Assembly (NCBI GenBank): GCA_009780435.1
Contig: WRAB01000017.1
Coordinates: 1 to 50,213 of the forward strand
Reading direction: 5' to 3'
Length of the DNA stretch: 50,213 nt
From: Oscillospiraceae bacterium
GTDB taxonomy: Bacteria > Bacillota > Clostridia > Oscillospirales > Oscillospiraceae
Part shown: piece by piece, positions 7,197 to 16,104 of the stretch
How positions within the stretch are numbered: the first letter of the stretch is position 1
Layout: every line of letters begins with the position of its first letter
Translations under genes and position numbers: made by a program
Notes under the pieces: generated by a model
Databases searched by the model: none
Told to the model about the DNA's origin: nothing
The model's input: only the letters and a program-made list of their open reading frames with translations

Positions 7197-8684
7197 ACTC
7201 CCCGCTGCTTTTTCAAAGATAAGTTCCTGTGTGCAGCCCTTGGCAGGCAAAATCCCAGAGACACGCCCTTTTTTCATGACCATAATGGTGTCTGCAATAC
7301 CCAGGAGTTCCGGCATGTCCGATGAGATCATCAAGACCCCGTCGCCCCGCGCCGTCAATTCGTTGATTAGCTTATATATCTCCACTTTCGCACCCACATC
7401 GACGCCTCTGGTGGGGTCGTCCATGATAAACAGGGTAGAGCCATTGCAAATCCATTTCGCCACCGCGACCTTTTGCTGGTTGCCGCCGCTCAAGTTGCGC
7501 ACAAGCTTATTTTCCGACGTTGTCTCGATCTGTAATTTCTCAATATATTCCCGGGCCTGGGTCTTTTCCTTTTTCCGTAGCCGAAACCCGACTTGGCTCA
7601 TCCCCTCTTGTTGTGCCACACTGATATTGGTGTAGAGCGGCATGTGCTGAATCAGCCCGTCTTTTCTGTCCTTGGTAATCATCCCCATGTTCCGCCGAAT
7701 GGCCCGCACGGGATCTTTTGCCGTATAGTCGCTGCCGTTTAAGCGGATGGAGCCACTTTTGATCTTACGCAACCCGAAGATCGCTTCTGCCAGTTCGCTG
7801 TTTCCGGCACCCACAAGACCGGCCACGCCTAAGACTTCGCCCTTTTTGATCTGAAACGATACATCGTGGAAGGTTTCTCCGTCCGACAGATCAGAGACCT
7901 CTAGCATGATCTCTTCTGTGACGGCGGGTTCTTTGGGATACTGTTCTTCCAGAGTTCTGCCCACCATCATGCGGATCAGATCGTCTTTTGTGACGGTATT
8001 GATATCCTCTACTGTCTGATCAATCACTTCACCGTCCCGGAGCACGGTGACCCGGTCTCCGATTTCAAATACCTCGTCCAATTTGTGGGTGATGTAAACG
8101 AAAGAAACGCCTTGGCTCCGAAGCAAGTTGATGGTCTCAAACAGTTTTTTGACCTCCATCTCTGACAAAGAGGAGGTTGGTTCGTCAAGAATAATGAGTT
8201 TTGCATTTTGGGAGATAACCCGGAAAATCTCAACCAGTTGCTGTAGCCCCAAATCGTAGTGAGAGACCCGCTTTGTCACATCCACAGCGATATCGAGCTT
8301 CTGGAAAATCTCTTCCGTATCGGCTTTCGCCTTTTTCCAATCCACAAAAAATTTACCTTTGGCCGGAAGTGCCCCCAGCCAAATGTTTTCCAGCACACTT
8401 AAATTGGGGGCGAGGGAAAGTTCCTGATACACCATGCCAACCCCTAGTTTGAGGGAATGTGCAGGTTCCCGTATGGCACAATTTTCGCCGTTGATCCAAA
8501 TCTCACCGCCATCCGGGCGGTGTACCCCTGATAAAATCTTCATCAGGGTGGATTTCCCCGCCCCGTTTTCACCGAGCAGGATATGCACTTCTCCGGGTTT
8601 CACGCCAAAATTGACGTCCTTCAACACAACTGTGCCGTAAAAACCCTTTGTTATGTTCTTCATTTCCAACATGTAGTTGTCCAA
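7191..8684 (-). CDS. RbsA-like sugar ABC transporter ATP-binding protein
   Basis: This 497-residue protein holds two ABC domains. The N-terminal one has Walker A GENGAGKST (about 38-46) and Walker B LIILDEPTS. The C-terminal one has the degenerate P-loop GLVGAGNSE and the signature LSGGNQQKV followed by DDPTRGVDVGAK. This matches RbsA/MglA/XylG ATPases, which power monosaccharide uptake. A TTG at 8684 is taken as the start because GGGAGGT sits about 5 bases before it; the next ATG at 8672 is 16 bases from that site. It lies second in the operon, separated from the binding protein gene by a strong hairpin. Confidence 0.93.
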   Translation of the reverse strand: MDNYMLEMKNITKGFYGTVVLKDVNFGVKPGEVHILLGENGAGKSTLMKILSGVHRPDGGEIWINGENCAIREPAHSLKLGVGMVYQELSLAPNLSVLENIWLGALPAKGKFFVDWKKAKADTEEIFQKLDIAVDVTKRVSHYDLGLQQLVEIFRVISQNAKLIILDEPTSSLSEMEVKKLFETINLLRSQGVSFVYITHKLDEVFEIGDRVTVLRDGEVIDQTVEDINTVTKDDLIRMMVGRTLEEQYPKEPAVTEEIMLEVSDLSDGETFHDVSFQIKKGEVLGVAGLVGAGNSELAEAIFGLRKIKSGSIRLNGSDYTAKDPVRAIRRNMGMITKDRKDGLIQHMPLYTNISVAQQEGMSQVGFRLRKKEKTQAREYIEKLQIETTSENKLVRNLSGGNQQKVAVAKWICNGSTLFIMDDPTRGVDVGAKVEIYKLINELTARGDGVLMISSDMPELLGIADTIMVMKKGRVSGILPAKGCTQELIFEKAAGSE

Positions 8685-8719
8685 AGAGACCTCCCCTTCC
8701 TTTATGCAACCTATGAAGC

Positions 8720-8752
8720 GGATTCCGCTGTGGATGTCACACAGCGGAATCC
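8720..8752 (-). terminator. Attenuator hairpin after the sugar-binding lipoprotein gene
   Basis: The arms 8720-8732 and 8740-8752 pair perfectly over 13 bp (GGATTCCGCTGTG with CACAGCGGAATCC), loop 8733-8739. It lies between the binding protein stop and the ATPase start, parallel to the hairpin at 2822-2851 in the other ABC operon. The T-run is weak, so partial termination or 3'-end protection is more likely than full termination. Confidence 0.75.
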
Positions 8753-8793
8753 ACCCATGTATCGCCTAATGTCAGGTGTTACAAGAAAAGATA

Positions 8794-9987
8794 TTAGCGA
8801 TTGTCCAGAATCTGCTGCCAGGGAATCGGTGTGAGTTGCACATCGGGGAAGAACATATCCGCGTTGCCGATCCACTGGGTTCTCGGACGGATGTCATAGA
8901 CAGCCGGCACTTCTTGGCCCAGAGCCGCCATCACGCCGAATTTCATGCCGTACCAGCCCCAGTCGGGGAAGCCGTGCCACGTGTCAACCAGCAGTCTGCC
9001 GTCACGGATCCAATCGCCGCTCTCCAAAGTGCCGCCGTGGGTGAGAACCAGGACTTCTTCTCTGCCGGCGTTCTCAATTGCAATCCGTGCGCCGAAGCCC
9101 ATCTCAGAGCTGGGGGCGAAGATGGCGTCGAGATCGTCGTACATATGGAGAATATTCTCCGCCGCCTCAACGGAGACCGCTCTGTTCCAGTCGCCGGGGA
9201 GGATTGTCAACACTTCAATGTTGGGGAATTGGTCAATGACGTTCAAGAAACCTGTGTTCCGTGCGTTGGCGAAGTAGTCGCCGGAGATGCCTTCGATAAT
9301 AGCCACCCGACCGGAGACTGATTCTTTGTCAAAGCCGTTGTATAGATCTTCCCACCAGGCCAGATCCAGGAAAGTCTCCATGGGAACTTGCATGGGGCCG
9401 TCCTCTGCTTGAGGCAGTGGGCCGGGGCCGCCCAGGGCGTTGACCATGGACCAGCCCGTAACAGTCGCTGCGATCACGTTGTCAAAGCCCACGAAGCTTG
9501 CAACTTCAACACCCGGGATCTCACTCATCATGTTCACCATGATCAGAGGGATGCCTGCCGCATTCACTTCCCGGAGGGCGGGGGTGACGCCGTCCACATC
9601 TGTGGGGGCGACGATGATCACGTCAACGCCTTGCAGGATAAAGTTCTCAATAACCGCAACCTGCTCCGCCACGCCGGTGTGATCCGTCGGCGGACGCTCC
9701 ACGACTTCAATGTCAATGCCGTGTTGTGCCGCATCTGCCACTGCCAATTCCATGAACTGGGTCACCGTTGCAAATACGCCGGTCACATCGGGGGGTGTCC
9801 AACCGATACGAATGGTGATGCGCTCTTCCTCTTCTTCGCCCTCGCCTGGGTCTACTGCTGCTGGCGGGGCCTCTGCCGCCGGGGGTGCTGGGGTCGGCTC
9901 TGCCGGGGTCTCCGCCTGTGGTGTGCAGGCTGCCGCCAGACCGATTACCAATACCAGGGCCAATAAGATTGCTACGATCCTTTTCAT
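8794..9987 (-). CDS. RbsB-like sugar-binding lipoprotein
   Basis: A 397-residue exported protein. The signal peptide ends in a lipobox (IGLAAACTPQ) and is followed by a Pro/Ala/Glu linker with a run of acidic residues. The mature part is a periplasmic-binding-protein type 1 (Peripla_BP_4) fold, with IENFILQGVDVIIVAPTD and the later NILHMYDDLDAIFAPSSEMG typical of ribose, galactose or inositol binders. The ligand is unknown. The gene is first in the minus-strand operon, preceded by GGAAGG and by a near-consensus promoter at 10025-10054. The neighbouring polyol-type dehydrogenases suggest a sugar alcohol, inositol or keto-sugar ligand. Confidence 0.92.
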   Translation of the reverse strand: MKRIVAILLALVLVIGLAAACTPQAETPAEPTPAPPAAEAPPAAVDPGEGEEEEERITIRIGWTPPDVTGVFATVTQFMELAVADAAQHGIDIEVVERPPTDHTGVAEQVAVIENFILQGVDVIIVAPTDVDGVTPALREVNAAGIPLIMVNMMSEIPGVEVASFVGFDNVIAATVTGWSMVNALGGPGPLPQAEDGPMQVPMETFLDLAWWEDLYNGFDKESVSGRVAIIEGISGDYFANARNTGFLNVIDQFPNIEVLTILPGDWNRAVSVEAAENILHMYDDLDAIFAPSSEMGFGARIAIENAGREEVLVLTHGGTLESGDWIRDGRLLVDTWHGFPDWGWYGMKFGVMAALGQEVPAVYDIRPRTQWIGNADMFFPDVQLTPIPWQQILDNR

Positions 9988-10024
9988 TTTTTGCTTCCTT
10001 CCTTTCTCATATTCTGTAGCATTT

Positions 10025-10054
10025 ATTATAGTCTTCTCGTTCTATTCCTGTCAA
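10025..10054 (-). promoter_or_regulatory. Near-consensus promoter of the sugar ABC operon
   Basis: On the minus strand TTGACA (10049-10054) and TATAAT (10025-10030) are separated by 18 bases. Both hexamers match consensus exactly. The predicted leader is about 30 bases. It is back to back with the plus-strand promoter at 10133-10161. Confidence 0.85.
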
Positions 10055-10132
10055 TGTCCAAACTTACAAGAAAAAATAAATTTTTTAGGCTATATGCACA
10101 AAATATAAGTTTCGTTCTGGGCCTTATGACTA

Positions 10133-10161
10133 TTTACAGCTTGAGAACGATAATATATAAT
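10133..10161 (+). promoter_or_regulatory. Promoter of the dehydrogenase/kinase/DeoR operon
   Basis: TTTACA (10133-10138), a 17-base spacer and TATAAT (10156-10161) lie about 60 bases before the Gfo/Idh start codon. The roughly 80 bases between this and the opposing promoter are AT-rich and could hold a shared operator, probably for the DeoR-type regulator at the end of this operon. Confidence 0.85.
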
Positions 10162-10220
10162 AATATAAGTCAATAAACGCTATCAGCAAAAGCGTAATAA
10201 ATAGTAACAGGAGTTGCAGT

Positions 10221-11246
10221 ATGAGTAACATCGGAGTTTGCGTCATTGGTTCCGGCAGGGCCGGCATGATTCACGCAGTCAATTTCGTCAAAAATGTACC
10301 GGGGGCAAAGCTTGTCGCCATGGTCGACCCCATAGAGGAGACTGCGAAAACCGCGTGTGCCCAGTTGGGGATCGACACCTATTATACAGACTACAGGCAG
10401 GCCCTTGCGGACAAATCTATCGACGCGGTGGTCATCGTCACCCCCACCAAGTTCCACGTGGATATCGCCGTAGACGCCGCCGCCGCCGGGAAACACATCC
10501 TCTGCGAAAAACCCATGGCCATGACCGTGGAGGAGTGCCGCAAGATGAGCGAAGCTGCCGCCAACCACAAAGTCGCCCTCCAGATCGGATTCATGCGCCG
10601 GTTCGACGCGGGTTTTATCCAGGCCAAGGAGATCGTGGATTCCGGCGCAATCGGCGACGTGGTCATGGTGCGCTCCAATACCCGAGGCCCCAGTATCCCC
10701 CAACCCTGGATGTATGACATCCAAAAGTCAAACGGCCCCCTGGCGGAGGTCAACAGCCATGATATCGACACCCTCCGCTGGTTCACCGGCAGTGAATTTT
10801 CCACCGTCTACGCCATCGGCGGCAACTACCGCTCTCCGGAGGCAAAACAGGAGTATCCCGACTTCTACGACAATGTCATCGTCGCCGCCAGTTTTGAAAA
10901 CGGGATGCAGGGCATGATTGACGGCGCCCAAGGTGTGGGCTACGCCTACGATTCCAGAGTCGAGGTGTTAGGCACAAAGGGGTGCGTGTACATCGGGCGC
11001 ATCAACGACAACGCCGTGCTCACCTGCACCGCCGATTCCAAGCACGGGAGCTATCCCCTGGTGAGCAGCTGGACGAAGCTCTTTAAAGACGCGTATCTGG
11101 CCGAGGACGTAGCGTTTATCGACTGTATCCGCAACGGCACGACACCAAAAGTCACAGGCCACGACGGCGAGATGGCGGTTAAAGTAGTAGCCGCGGGAAA
11201 TCGCTCTATCATAGAGAAGAAGATCATCCACCTGGATACGATGTAA
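10221..11246 (+). CDS. Gfo/Idh/MocA-family dehydrogenase (inositol 2-dehydrogenase-like)
   Basis: A 341-residue cytoplasmic NAD(P)-dependent enzyme. The N-terminal Rossmann domain has GSGRAG at 10-15, the family motif EKP at 96-98 and the catalytic-region motif NSHDID at 178-183. Overall length and the motif CEKPMAMT fit myo- or scyllo-inositol dehydrogenases and related sugar dehydrogenases. AGGAG lies 7 bases before the ATG. It is the first gene of a plus-strand operon and is divergently transcribed from the sugar importer, which suggests it oxidises the imported compound. Exact substrate is not evident. Confidence 0.9.
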   Translation: MSNIGVCVIGSGRAGMIHAVNFVKNVPGAKLVAMVDPIEETAKTACAQLGIDTYYTDYRQALADKSIDAVVIVTPTKFHVDIAVDAAAAGKHILCEKPMAMTVEECRKMSEAAANHKVALQIGFMRRFDAGFIQAKEIVDSGAIGDVVMVRSNTRGPSIPQPWMYDIQKSNGPLAEVNSHDIDTLRWFTGSEFSTVYAIGGNYRSPEAKQEYPDFYDNVIVAASFENGMQGMIDGAQGVGYAYDSRVEVLGTKGCVYIGRINDNAVLTCTADSKHGSYPLVSSWTKLFKDAYLAEDVAFIDCIRNGTTPKVTGHDGEMAVKVVAAGNRSIIEKKIIHLDTM

Positions 11247-11264
11247 CAGCATCAAAAAATATAT

Positions 11265-11291
11265 TCCCGCCCCGCAGTCAGCCGGGCGGGA
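11265..11291 (+). other. Hairpin between Gfo/Idh and alcohol dehydrogenase genes
   Basis: TCCCGCCC (11265-11272) pairs with GGGCGGGA (11284-11291). There is no T-run, and the hairpin ends just before the AAGGAG of the next gene. It may stabilise the upstream message or modulate translation of the next gene. Confidence 0.6.
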
Positions 11292-11309
11292 TAGAAGGAG
11301 TTGACCACT

Positions 11310-12353
11310 ATGACCATGCTAGCTGCACGCCTATACGGAAAAAATGATCTGCGGGTCGAAGAGATGCCCGTGCCGGAGATCGGCGACGAGGAAATTCTCC
11401 TGCGGGTCAAGGCGGCGAATATCTGCGGCACCGATCTGCGTATGCTGCAAAACGGCGCCGCCGGCGTCGATGAGAACAATCCGCTGGTGCTCTGCCACGA
11501 ATTTGCCGGGGTGATTGAAAAAGTGGGCGCCCGTGTGATAGAATACCATGTGGGACAACGGGTGGCCGTCGCCCCTAACATCGGCTGCGGCGTATGTGAT
11601 CTCTGTACCGCCGGAAAAAGCCACCACTGCAAACAACTCACAGCCATTGGCGTCCATATGGACGGCGGCTTTGCTGAGTTTGTCCGAATTCCCGCAAAAG
11701 CAGTTCAACTCGGCAACGTCACACCCTTGGCGGACAATGTGAGTTTTGAGGCCGCCGCCGGAAACGAGGCGTTTTCCTGTGTCTATAACGCCTTCGAGCG
11801 CTACGGTGTAAACCCCGGCGAAACCGTTGTCATCATCGGCGCGGGTGCCATCGGACTCATGCACGCAGAACTGGCCAAGATGGCGGGGGCCGCGAAGGTA
11901 ATCCTCAACGACCTCTCGGATGCGCGGCTGGCCGAGTGCGCCGCATTAGACCCCTCTCTCATCACCGTAAAAGATAACCTGCTGGAGCGGGTCATGGAGG
12001 AGACAGACGGCAACGGTGCCGACGTGGTCATTACCGCGTGTAGCGCGGCGCCGGCCCAACGGGCCTCTTTCGCCCTGGCCGGGCTCGACGGCAGAGTGAA
12101 TTTCTTCGGCGGCCTCCCAAAAGGCAAAGAGCATGTGGAGTTGGATACAAATATCATCCACTACAAACAGCTCAGTGTCACCGGGACAACACGGGCCTCC
12201 CATTGCCACTACAGAAAAACCCTCCACTTCATCGCCACCGGCCTTGTGGACGTGGATCCCCTGGTCTCCCACAAGTTCCCCATACAGGAAATCGAAAAAG
12301 CATTTGAAAATGCAGCGAATACTGTCGGCCTAAAGCAGGCCATTGTATTTTAA
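11310..12353 (+). CDS. Zinc-dependent medium-chain alcohol/polyol dehydrogenase
   Basis: A 347-residue enzyme of the sorbitol/threonine dehydrogenase type. Catalytic zinc ligands are Cys39 (CGTD) and the His63-Glu64 pair (CHEF). Structural zinc ligands are Cys93, Cys96, Cys99 and Cys107. The NAD-binding motif GAGAIG is at 177-182. AAGGAG ends 9 bases before the ATG at 11310; a TTG at 11301 is too close to that site. It probably performs a second oxidation or reduction step on the sugar or polyol handled by the neighbouring dehydrogenases. Confidence 0.93.
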   Translation: MTMLAARLYGKNDLRVEEMPVPEIGDEEILLRVKAANICGTDLRMLQNGAAGVDENNPLVLCHEFAGVIEKVGARVIEYHVGQRVAVAPNIGCGVCDLCTAGKSHHCKQLTAIGVHMDGGFAEFVRIPAKAVQLGNVTPLADNVSFEAAAGNEAFSCVYNAFERYGVNPGETVVIIGAGAIGLMHAELAKMAGAAKVILNDLSDARLAECAALDPSLITVKDNLLERVMEETDGNGADVVITACSAAPAQRASFALAGLDGRVNFFGGLPKGKEHVELDTNIIHYKQLSVTGTTRASHCHYRKTLHFIATGLVDVDPLVSHKFPIQEIEKAFENAANTVGLKQAIVF

Positions 12354-12392
12354 AATCCAAACTCGACTCAAAACCGAAGGGAGCACATTTAA

Positions 12393-13490
12393 ATGAAAGA
12401 AATTAATCTCGATCGCATTTCTCAGTATTTTGAAGCGCCAAAGGGCAAGGTCACATTGGGCATAGACGGGTTTGTGGATGAAGTTTGGCAAGTGATCTCC
12501 GTGCGGACAAGCCCAACGGAGTATGTGCTGTACGAGAAGATGCAGGATTTCGCAAAATCTGTATACGATGTGGGCGCCGGCGGCTACGGCAACGAGGTGA
12601 TCCGGAAACGCCGCTCCCACGGCGGTTTTACTGCCCACACAGGAGAAGCTGTCGATAACCTGGGCATTGATCTCACCCTTGTGGGCATGTTCGGCAAGGA
12701 CAGCATTGACCCCGTATACCAGATATTCAGTGATACATGCAACGTGTTCTCCGTGGGCAACACCGGGGTCTGTCCCATATTTGAATTTGCAGACGGTAAA
12801 CTACTGCTGCCCTATTCAGAGGAAATCGCAAACTTAACTTGGACACAACTGACCGGCGCACTCTCCCCGGATGAGCTCCGTGCGGCATTCCAGGGCGCAG
12901 ATATTGTCGGGTTCGGCTATTGGTCCCTGTTGGATCATTTTGACGATATGGTTGCAAAATTATGCGAATCCGTCCTCACGCCGGGTACCCGGATGTTCTT
13001 CGATTTCGCAGATATCCGCAAACGTGACAAACAGGCGCTCTTGGATACACTACAACTGTTGGCGGGGCTAAACAGCAAATTCCCCATGACCCTAAGCCTC
13101 AACGAGCACGAGGCCGGGATCCTATTCTCCTATATGGGCAGAGAATTTGACTGGAAAAATCCAGAAGCCGCGGACCAGGACATCGAATATGTCCGGCAGC
13201 AGACAGGACTGGATGCGCTCATTGTCCACACCCCCTATTTCGCAGTGGCCGCCTCCGCCTCCGAGGGGACAGCAGTCGTCCTGCAGCGGCATTGCAAAAA
13301 CCCGGTGCTCACCACCGGCGCAGGCGACAATTTCAACGGCGGCTACGTGGCGGCGAGCGCACAACAGGGCGCACTCACCCTGGCGGAGCGCCTACTAGTC
13401 GCAAACGCCACCAGCGGCCATTATCTCCGCAATGGATACTCGCCGGATCCGGCGGAATTGCGGCACGAGATGGAGCAGTTTTCTCTTTAG
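12393..13490 (+). CDS. PfkB-family carbohydrate kinase
   Basis: A 365-residue kinase with the C-terminal PfkB signature TTGAGDNFNGG at 307-317, where Asp312 is the expected catalytic base. The N-terminal part (GIDGFVDE, VGAGGYGNE) differs from standard ribokinase or fructokinase, and the protein is about 40-60 residues longer than usual, so the substrate may be unusual. Family members phosphorylate sugars or keto-acids at a primary hydroxyl with ATP. The gene sits between the alcohol dehydrogenase and the DeoR regulator in one operon. It likely phosphorylates the oxidised product. Confidence 0.87.
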   Translation: MKEINLDRISQYFEAPKGKVTLGIDGFVDEVWQVISVRTSPTEYVLYEKMQDFAKSVYDVGAGGYGNEVIRKRRSHGGFTAHTGEAVDNLGIDLTLVGMFGKDSIDPVYQIFSDTCNVFSVGNTGVCPIFEFADGKLLLPYSEEIANLTWTQLTGALSPDELRAAFQGADIVGFGYWSLLDHFDDMVAKLCESVLTPGTRMFFDFADIRKRDKQALLDTLQLLAGLNSKFPMTLSLNEHEAGILFSYMGREFDWKNPEAADQDIEYVRQQTGLDALIVHTPYFAVAASASEGTAVVLQRHCKNPVLTTGAGDNFNGGYVAASAQQGALTLAERLLVANATSGHYLRNGYSPDPAELRHEMEQFSL

Positions 13491-13552
13491 GGAAAGCAGT
13501 TCAGACGGTTCAACGCCGGGCGTCCGACACCAGCCGAATGGAGGAATCGCAC

Positions 13553-14335
13553 TTGAACAGACAGCCCCTGTTCGCGGAAGAGCGCAGAGATGAGATCGTC
13601 CGCCTGTTGGGCGAGCGGTCAAAGTTGCTCTTACCAGAACTCTGTGAACACTTTGACGTCTCCCCCGCCACCATCCGAAACGATCTGCGAGATCTGGATC
13701 GGGCGGGCAGGCTCAGACGCACTCACGGGGGCGCAATCCCCGTCAGCAAGGCGGTCTTTGAACCCACGAGCCGGGATAAAGAGGCCGCACGGATCGAGGA
13801 AAAGCGCCGGATCGCCGCCTACGCGGAAACCCTTATCGAAGACGGCGACACAATCCTGCTGGATACGGGCACAACCACCATGGAGCTGGCCAAACTCTTG
13901 ACCACAAAAACCGGCCTCACCATCGTGACCAACGACGTGAAGATCGCGCTGTTTTTAGAGGAAAACACGAGCGCCGCCATTTTTCTGCTAGGCGGGATGC
14001 TCCGACGGAATTTCCACAGCACCACGGGCCTCGCAGCCCTCGCCCAGGTCTCCGATCTCCATGTGGACAAGGCTTTTATGGCCGGAAACGGCCTGTCTGT
14101 AGAGAAGGGGTTCACCACACCTTCCATGGATCAGGCCAGCGTGAAAAAAGCCATGATTACCGCCGCGTCCAGGGTCATTTTTCTCTTGGATTCCCAAAAG
14201 TTCGAGCAAGTCACCTTCACCCAGTTCGCCGACCTCCAAGACGCCCACACCATCATCACCGACAACGGCGCCAGTAAAAACTTTATCGAGCGCCTGCAGA
14301 TCAAGCAAAAAGACTTAGAGGTCTGCGTCGTCTAG
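13553..14335 (+). CDS. DeoR-family transcriptional regulator
   Basis: A 260-residue regulator. Residues about 20-57 form the DeoR winged helix-turn-helix (ELCEHFDVSPATIRNDLRDL, then GRLRRTHGGAI), and the rest is the sugar-phosphate-sensing domain with DTGTTTMEL and GGMLRRNFHST. A TTG at 13553 is chosen because GAGGAA lies about 6 bases upstream; the ATG at 13538 contains that site and lacks its own. The frame is open back into the kinase gene, but that part is out of frame with the real kinase. It is last in the operon and probably represses both divergent promoters until a phosphorylated intermediate binds. Confidence 0.92.
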   Translation: MNRQPLFAEERRDEIVRLLGERSKLLLPELCEHFDVSPATIRNDLRDLDRAGRLRRTHGGAIPVSKAVFEPTSRDKEAARIEEKRRIAAYAETLIEDGDTILLDTGTTTMELAKLLTTKTGLTIVTNDVKIALFLEENTSAAIFLLGGMLRRNFHSTTGLAALAQVSDLHVDKAFMAGNGLSVEKGFTTPSMDQASVKKAMITAASRVIFLLDSQKFEQVTFTQFADLQDAHTIITDNGASKNFIERLQIKQKDLEVCVV

Positions 14336-14360
14336 GGCGACGTGATTCGTATCAAACATA

Positions 14361-14405
14361 AAACACCGCCCGGATGCGTTTTCCAATGCATCCGGGCGGT
14401 GTTTT
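14361..14405. terminator. Bidirectional terminator between deoR-type gene and ptsI
   Basis: The 17-bp perfect arms 14361-14377 and 14388-14404 (AAACACCGCCCGGATGC and its complement) carry T-tracts on both strands. It lies between two convergent genes and can serve both. It is related in sequence to the hairpin at 5182-5222. Confidence 0.92.
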
Positions 14406-14414
14406 CTCTCTGTA

Positions 14415-16103
14415 TTAAATAGACTGCAAAAACGCAGCTGCCTGTTCCACATCCCGTAGCGTATGAATCCCTGCGGCAACTCTCTCCTTTGCCACCTCAT
14501 AACGCCCGCTACGTACACGCTCTCTGATTCCCAAGATTGCATTACTCGTCATACTGAGCTCATGGACCCCACACCCGATGAAAAACCGGGTCAAAAGCGG
14601 ATCGGCCCCGGCCTCGCCACAGATACCGCACTCGATCCCGTGGCGGTTGGCCGCCTGGGCCACTTGATAGATCGCCCGCAGCATAGCGGGCTGATAGACA
14701 GAGCAGAGCTGCGCCACATTTTGATTCCCACGATCTACCGCCATAATGTACTGTGTGAGATCGTTGGTGCCGATGCTGAAGAAATCGGCCTCTTGGGCAA
14801 AATAATCCACCATCAGCACCGCCGCCGGGGTTTCGATCATAATCCCAACTTCGATCTGTTGATTCAACAGGATTCCCCCAGCCGAAAGTTCACGTTTTAC
14901 CTCTTCGATAAGCGCTTTCGCCCGCTTTAACTCCGACGCGCAGGAGATCATGGGCAGCATAATCTTCACACGTCCAAAAGCCGACGCCCGCAAAATGGCC
15001 CGGAGTTGGGTGTGAAACAGCCCTTGCCGCTCTAGGCAAAACCGGATCGCCCGCCAGCCCAGAAACGGATTCTCCTCTTTTTCAATCCCCAGATACGCAA
15101 TCTCCTTGTCGCCGCCCACGTCCAATGTGCGGACGATCACCGGCTTTTCAGCAAATGCCGTGGCCACCTGTTTATATGCGGTGAACTGCTCCTCCTCCGA
15201 GGGCGCAGTTGAGCGGTTCATGTATAAAAACTCCGTGCGAAACAGCCCGATGCCCTCCGCATCGGCGGCCACGGCGTGTGCAATATCAGTCACCAGCCCA
15301 ATATTGGCAAACAGCACCATGGATTTGCCGTCCGTGGTGACGCTCTCCAATCCCCGGTAGGCCTCCAGCGTCTGTTTTCGGGCTTTTTGTTCCTCTTGCA
15401 GCCCACGGTAGGTCTCCAACACTTTAGAGGTCGGATTGAGGATCACCTTACCTCGATTTCCGTCTACAATCACCTGACTTCCCGCCTCGATCCGGGAAAC
15501 GCCCGCAACTCCAGGCAAACCGAGAGAGCGGGCAATAATCGCCGTGTGAGAAGTGGCGCCCCCCTCCCGGGTGACGAGAGCACACACATTGTCCGGATTG
15601 ATTCCCGCCGCCACGGTGGTGGTCACCTCCCGCGCCACGAGCACCGAGCCGGGCGGAAGGCTCTCTACATCAAAGAGGGCTTTACCATCTAAGATCAATA
15701 GGAGATTGTTTTTAATGTCCCGTAAATCTGCTGCCCTGGCCGCAAAGAGTTCATCGCCGCTGGCCAAAAACAGTGCGGCATACGTTTCAAACACCTGATC
15801 GACTGCGTATTCGCTGTTGCAGTTCTCGGCCTCGATTATCCGTTGTGCCTCTGCCGAAATACTGGGATCACCGAGGAGCATCATATGGCTCTCCAAAATC
15901 TCCGCCTGCTCGGCGCCGGCAGTCTCTTGTTTTTGCCCGATGGCGGCGGATAGGGCCGCTACGGCGTTCAAAAAGCGTGACGCCTCCTCCGGATCGGCCT
16001 TCTGCTTGGATGTATCAAAATCAAACTCCGGCAATACCACAACCCGCCCGATACCGATACCGCCGGAGATGCCAATCCCCGTTAAAACCGTGTGTTGATC
16101 CAT
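14415..16103 (-). CDS. ptsI: PTS Enzyme I (phosphoenolpyruvate-protein phosphotransferase)
   Basis: The 562-residue cytoplasmic enzyme takes phosphate from phosphoenolpyruvate and passes it to HPr. The phosphohistidine is His186 in GGATSHTAIIARS, and the C-terminal PEP-binding domain has FRTEFLYMNR, MLPMISC and IGTNDLTQYIMAVDR. Length is normal for Enzyme I (about 570), so it looks functional. The ATG at 16103 lies one base after the HPr stop and has GGGGGAG just upstream; the frame is open further upstream but would overlap ptsH. It is the last gene of a PTS operon instead of being in a housekeeping ptsHI locus, which is noteworthy. Confidence 0.96.
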   Translation of the reverse strand: MDQHTVLTGIGISGGIGIGRVVVLPEFDFDTSKQKADPEEASRFLNAVAALSAAIGQKQETAGAEQAEILESHMMLLGDPSISAEAQRIIEAENCNSEYAVDQVFETYAALFLASGDELFAARAADLRDIKNNLLLILDGKALFDVESLPPGSVLVAREVTTTVAAGINPDNVCALVTREGGATSHTAIIARSLGLPGVAGVSRIEAGSQVIVDGNRGKVILNPTSKVLETYRGLQEEQKARKQTLEAYRGLESVTTDGKSMVLFANIGLVTDIAHAVAADAEGIGLFRTEFLYMNRSTAPSEEEQFTAYKQVATAFAEKPVIVRTLDVGGDKEIAYLGIEKEENPFLGWRAIRFCLERQGLFHTQLRAILRASAFGRVKIMLPMISCASELKRAKALIEEVKRELSAGGILLNQQIEVGIMIETPAAVLMVDYFAQEADFFSIGTNDLTQYIMAVDRGNQNVAQLCSVYQPAMLRAIYQVAQAANRHGIECGICGEAGADPLLTRFFIGCGVHELSMTSNAILGIRERVRSGRYEVAKERVAAGIHTLRDVEQAAAFLQSI

Positions 16104-16104
16104 C

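Noticed and set aside
13292-13552. Longer DeoR-family gene overlapping the kinase gene
   Set aside because: The extra 87 codons lie out of frame inside the kinase gene and do not resemble DeoR; the TTG at 13553 has a proper ribosome site.
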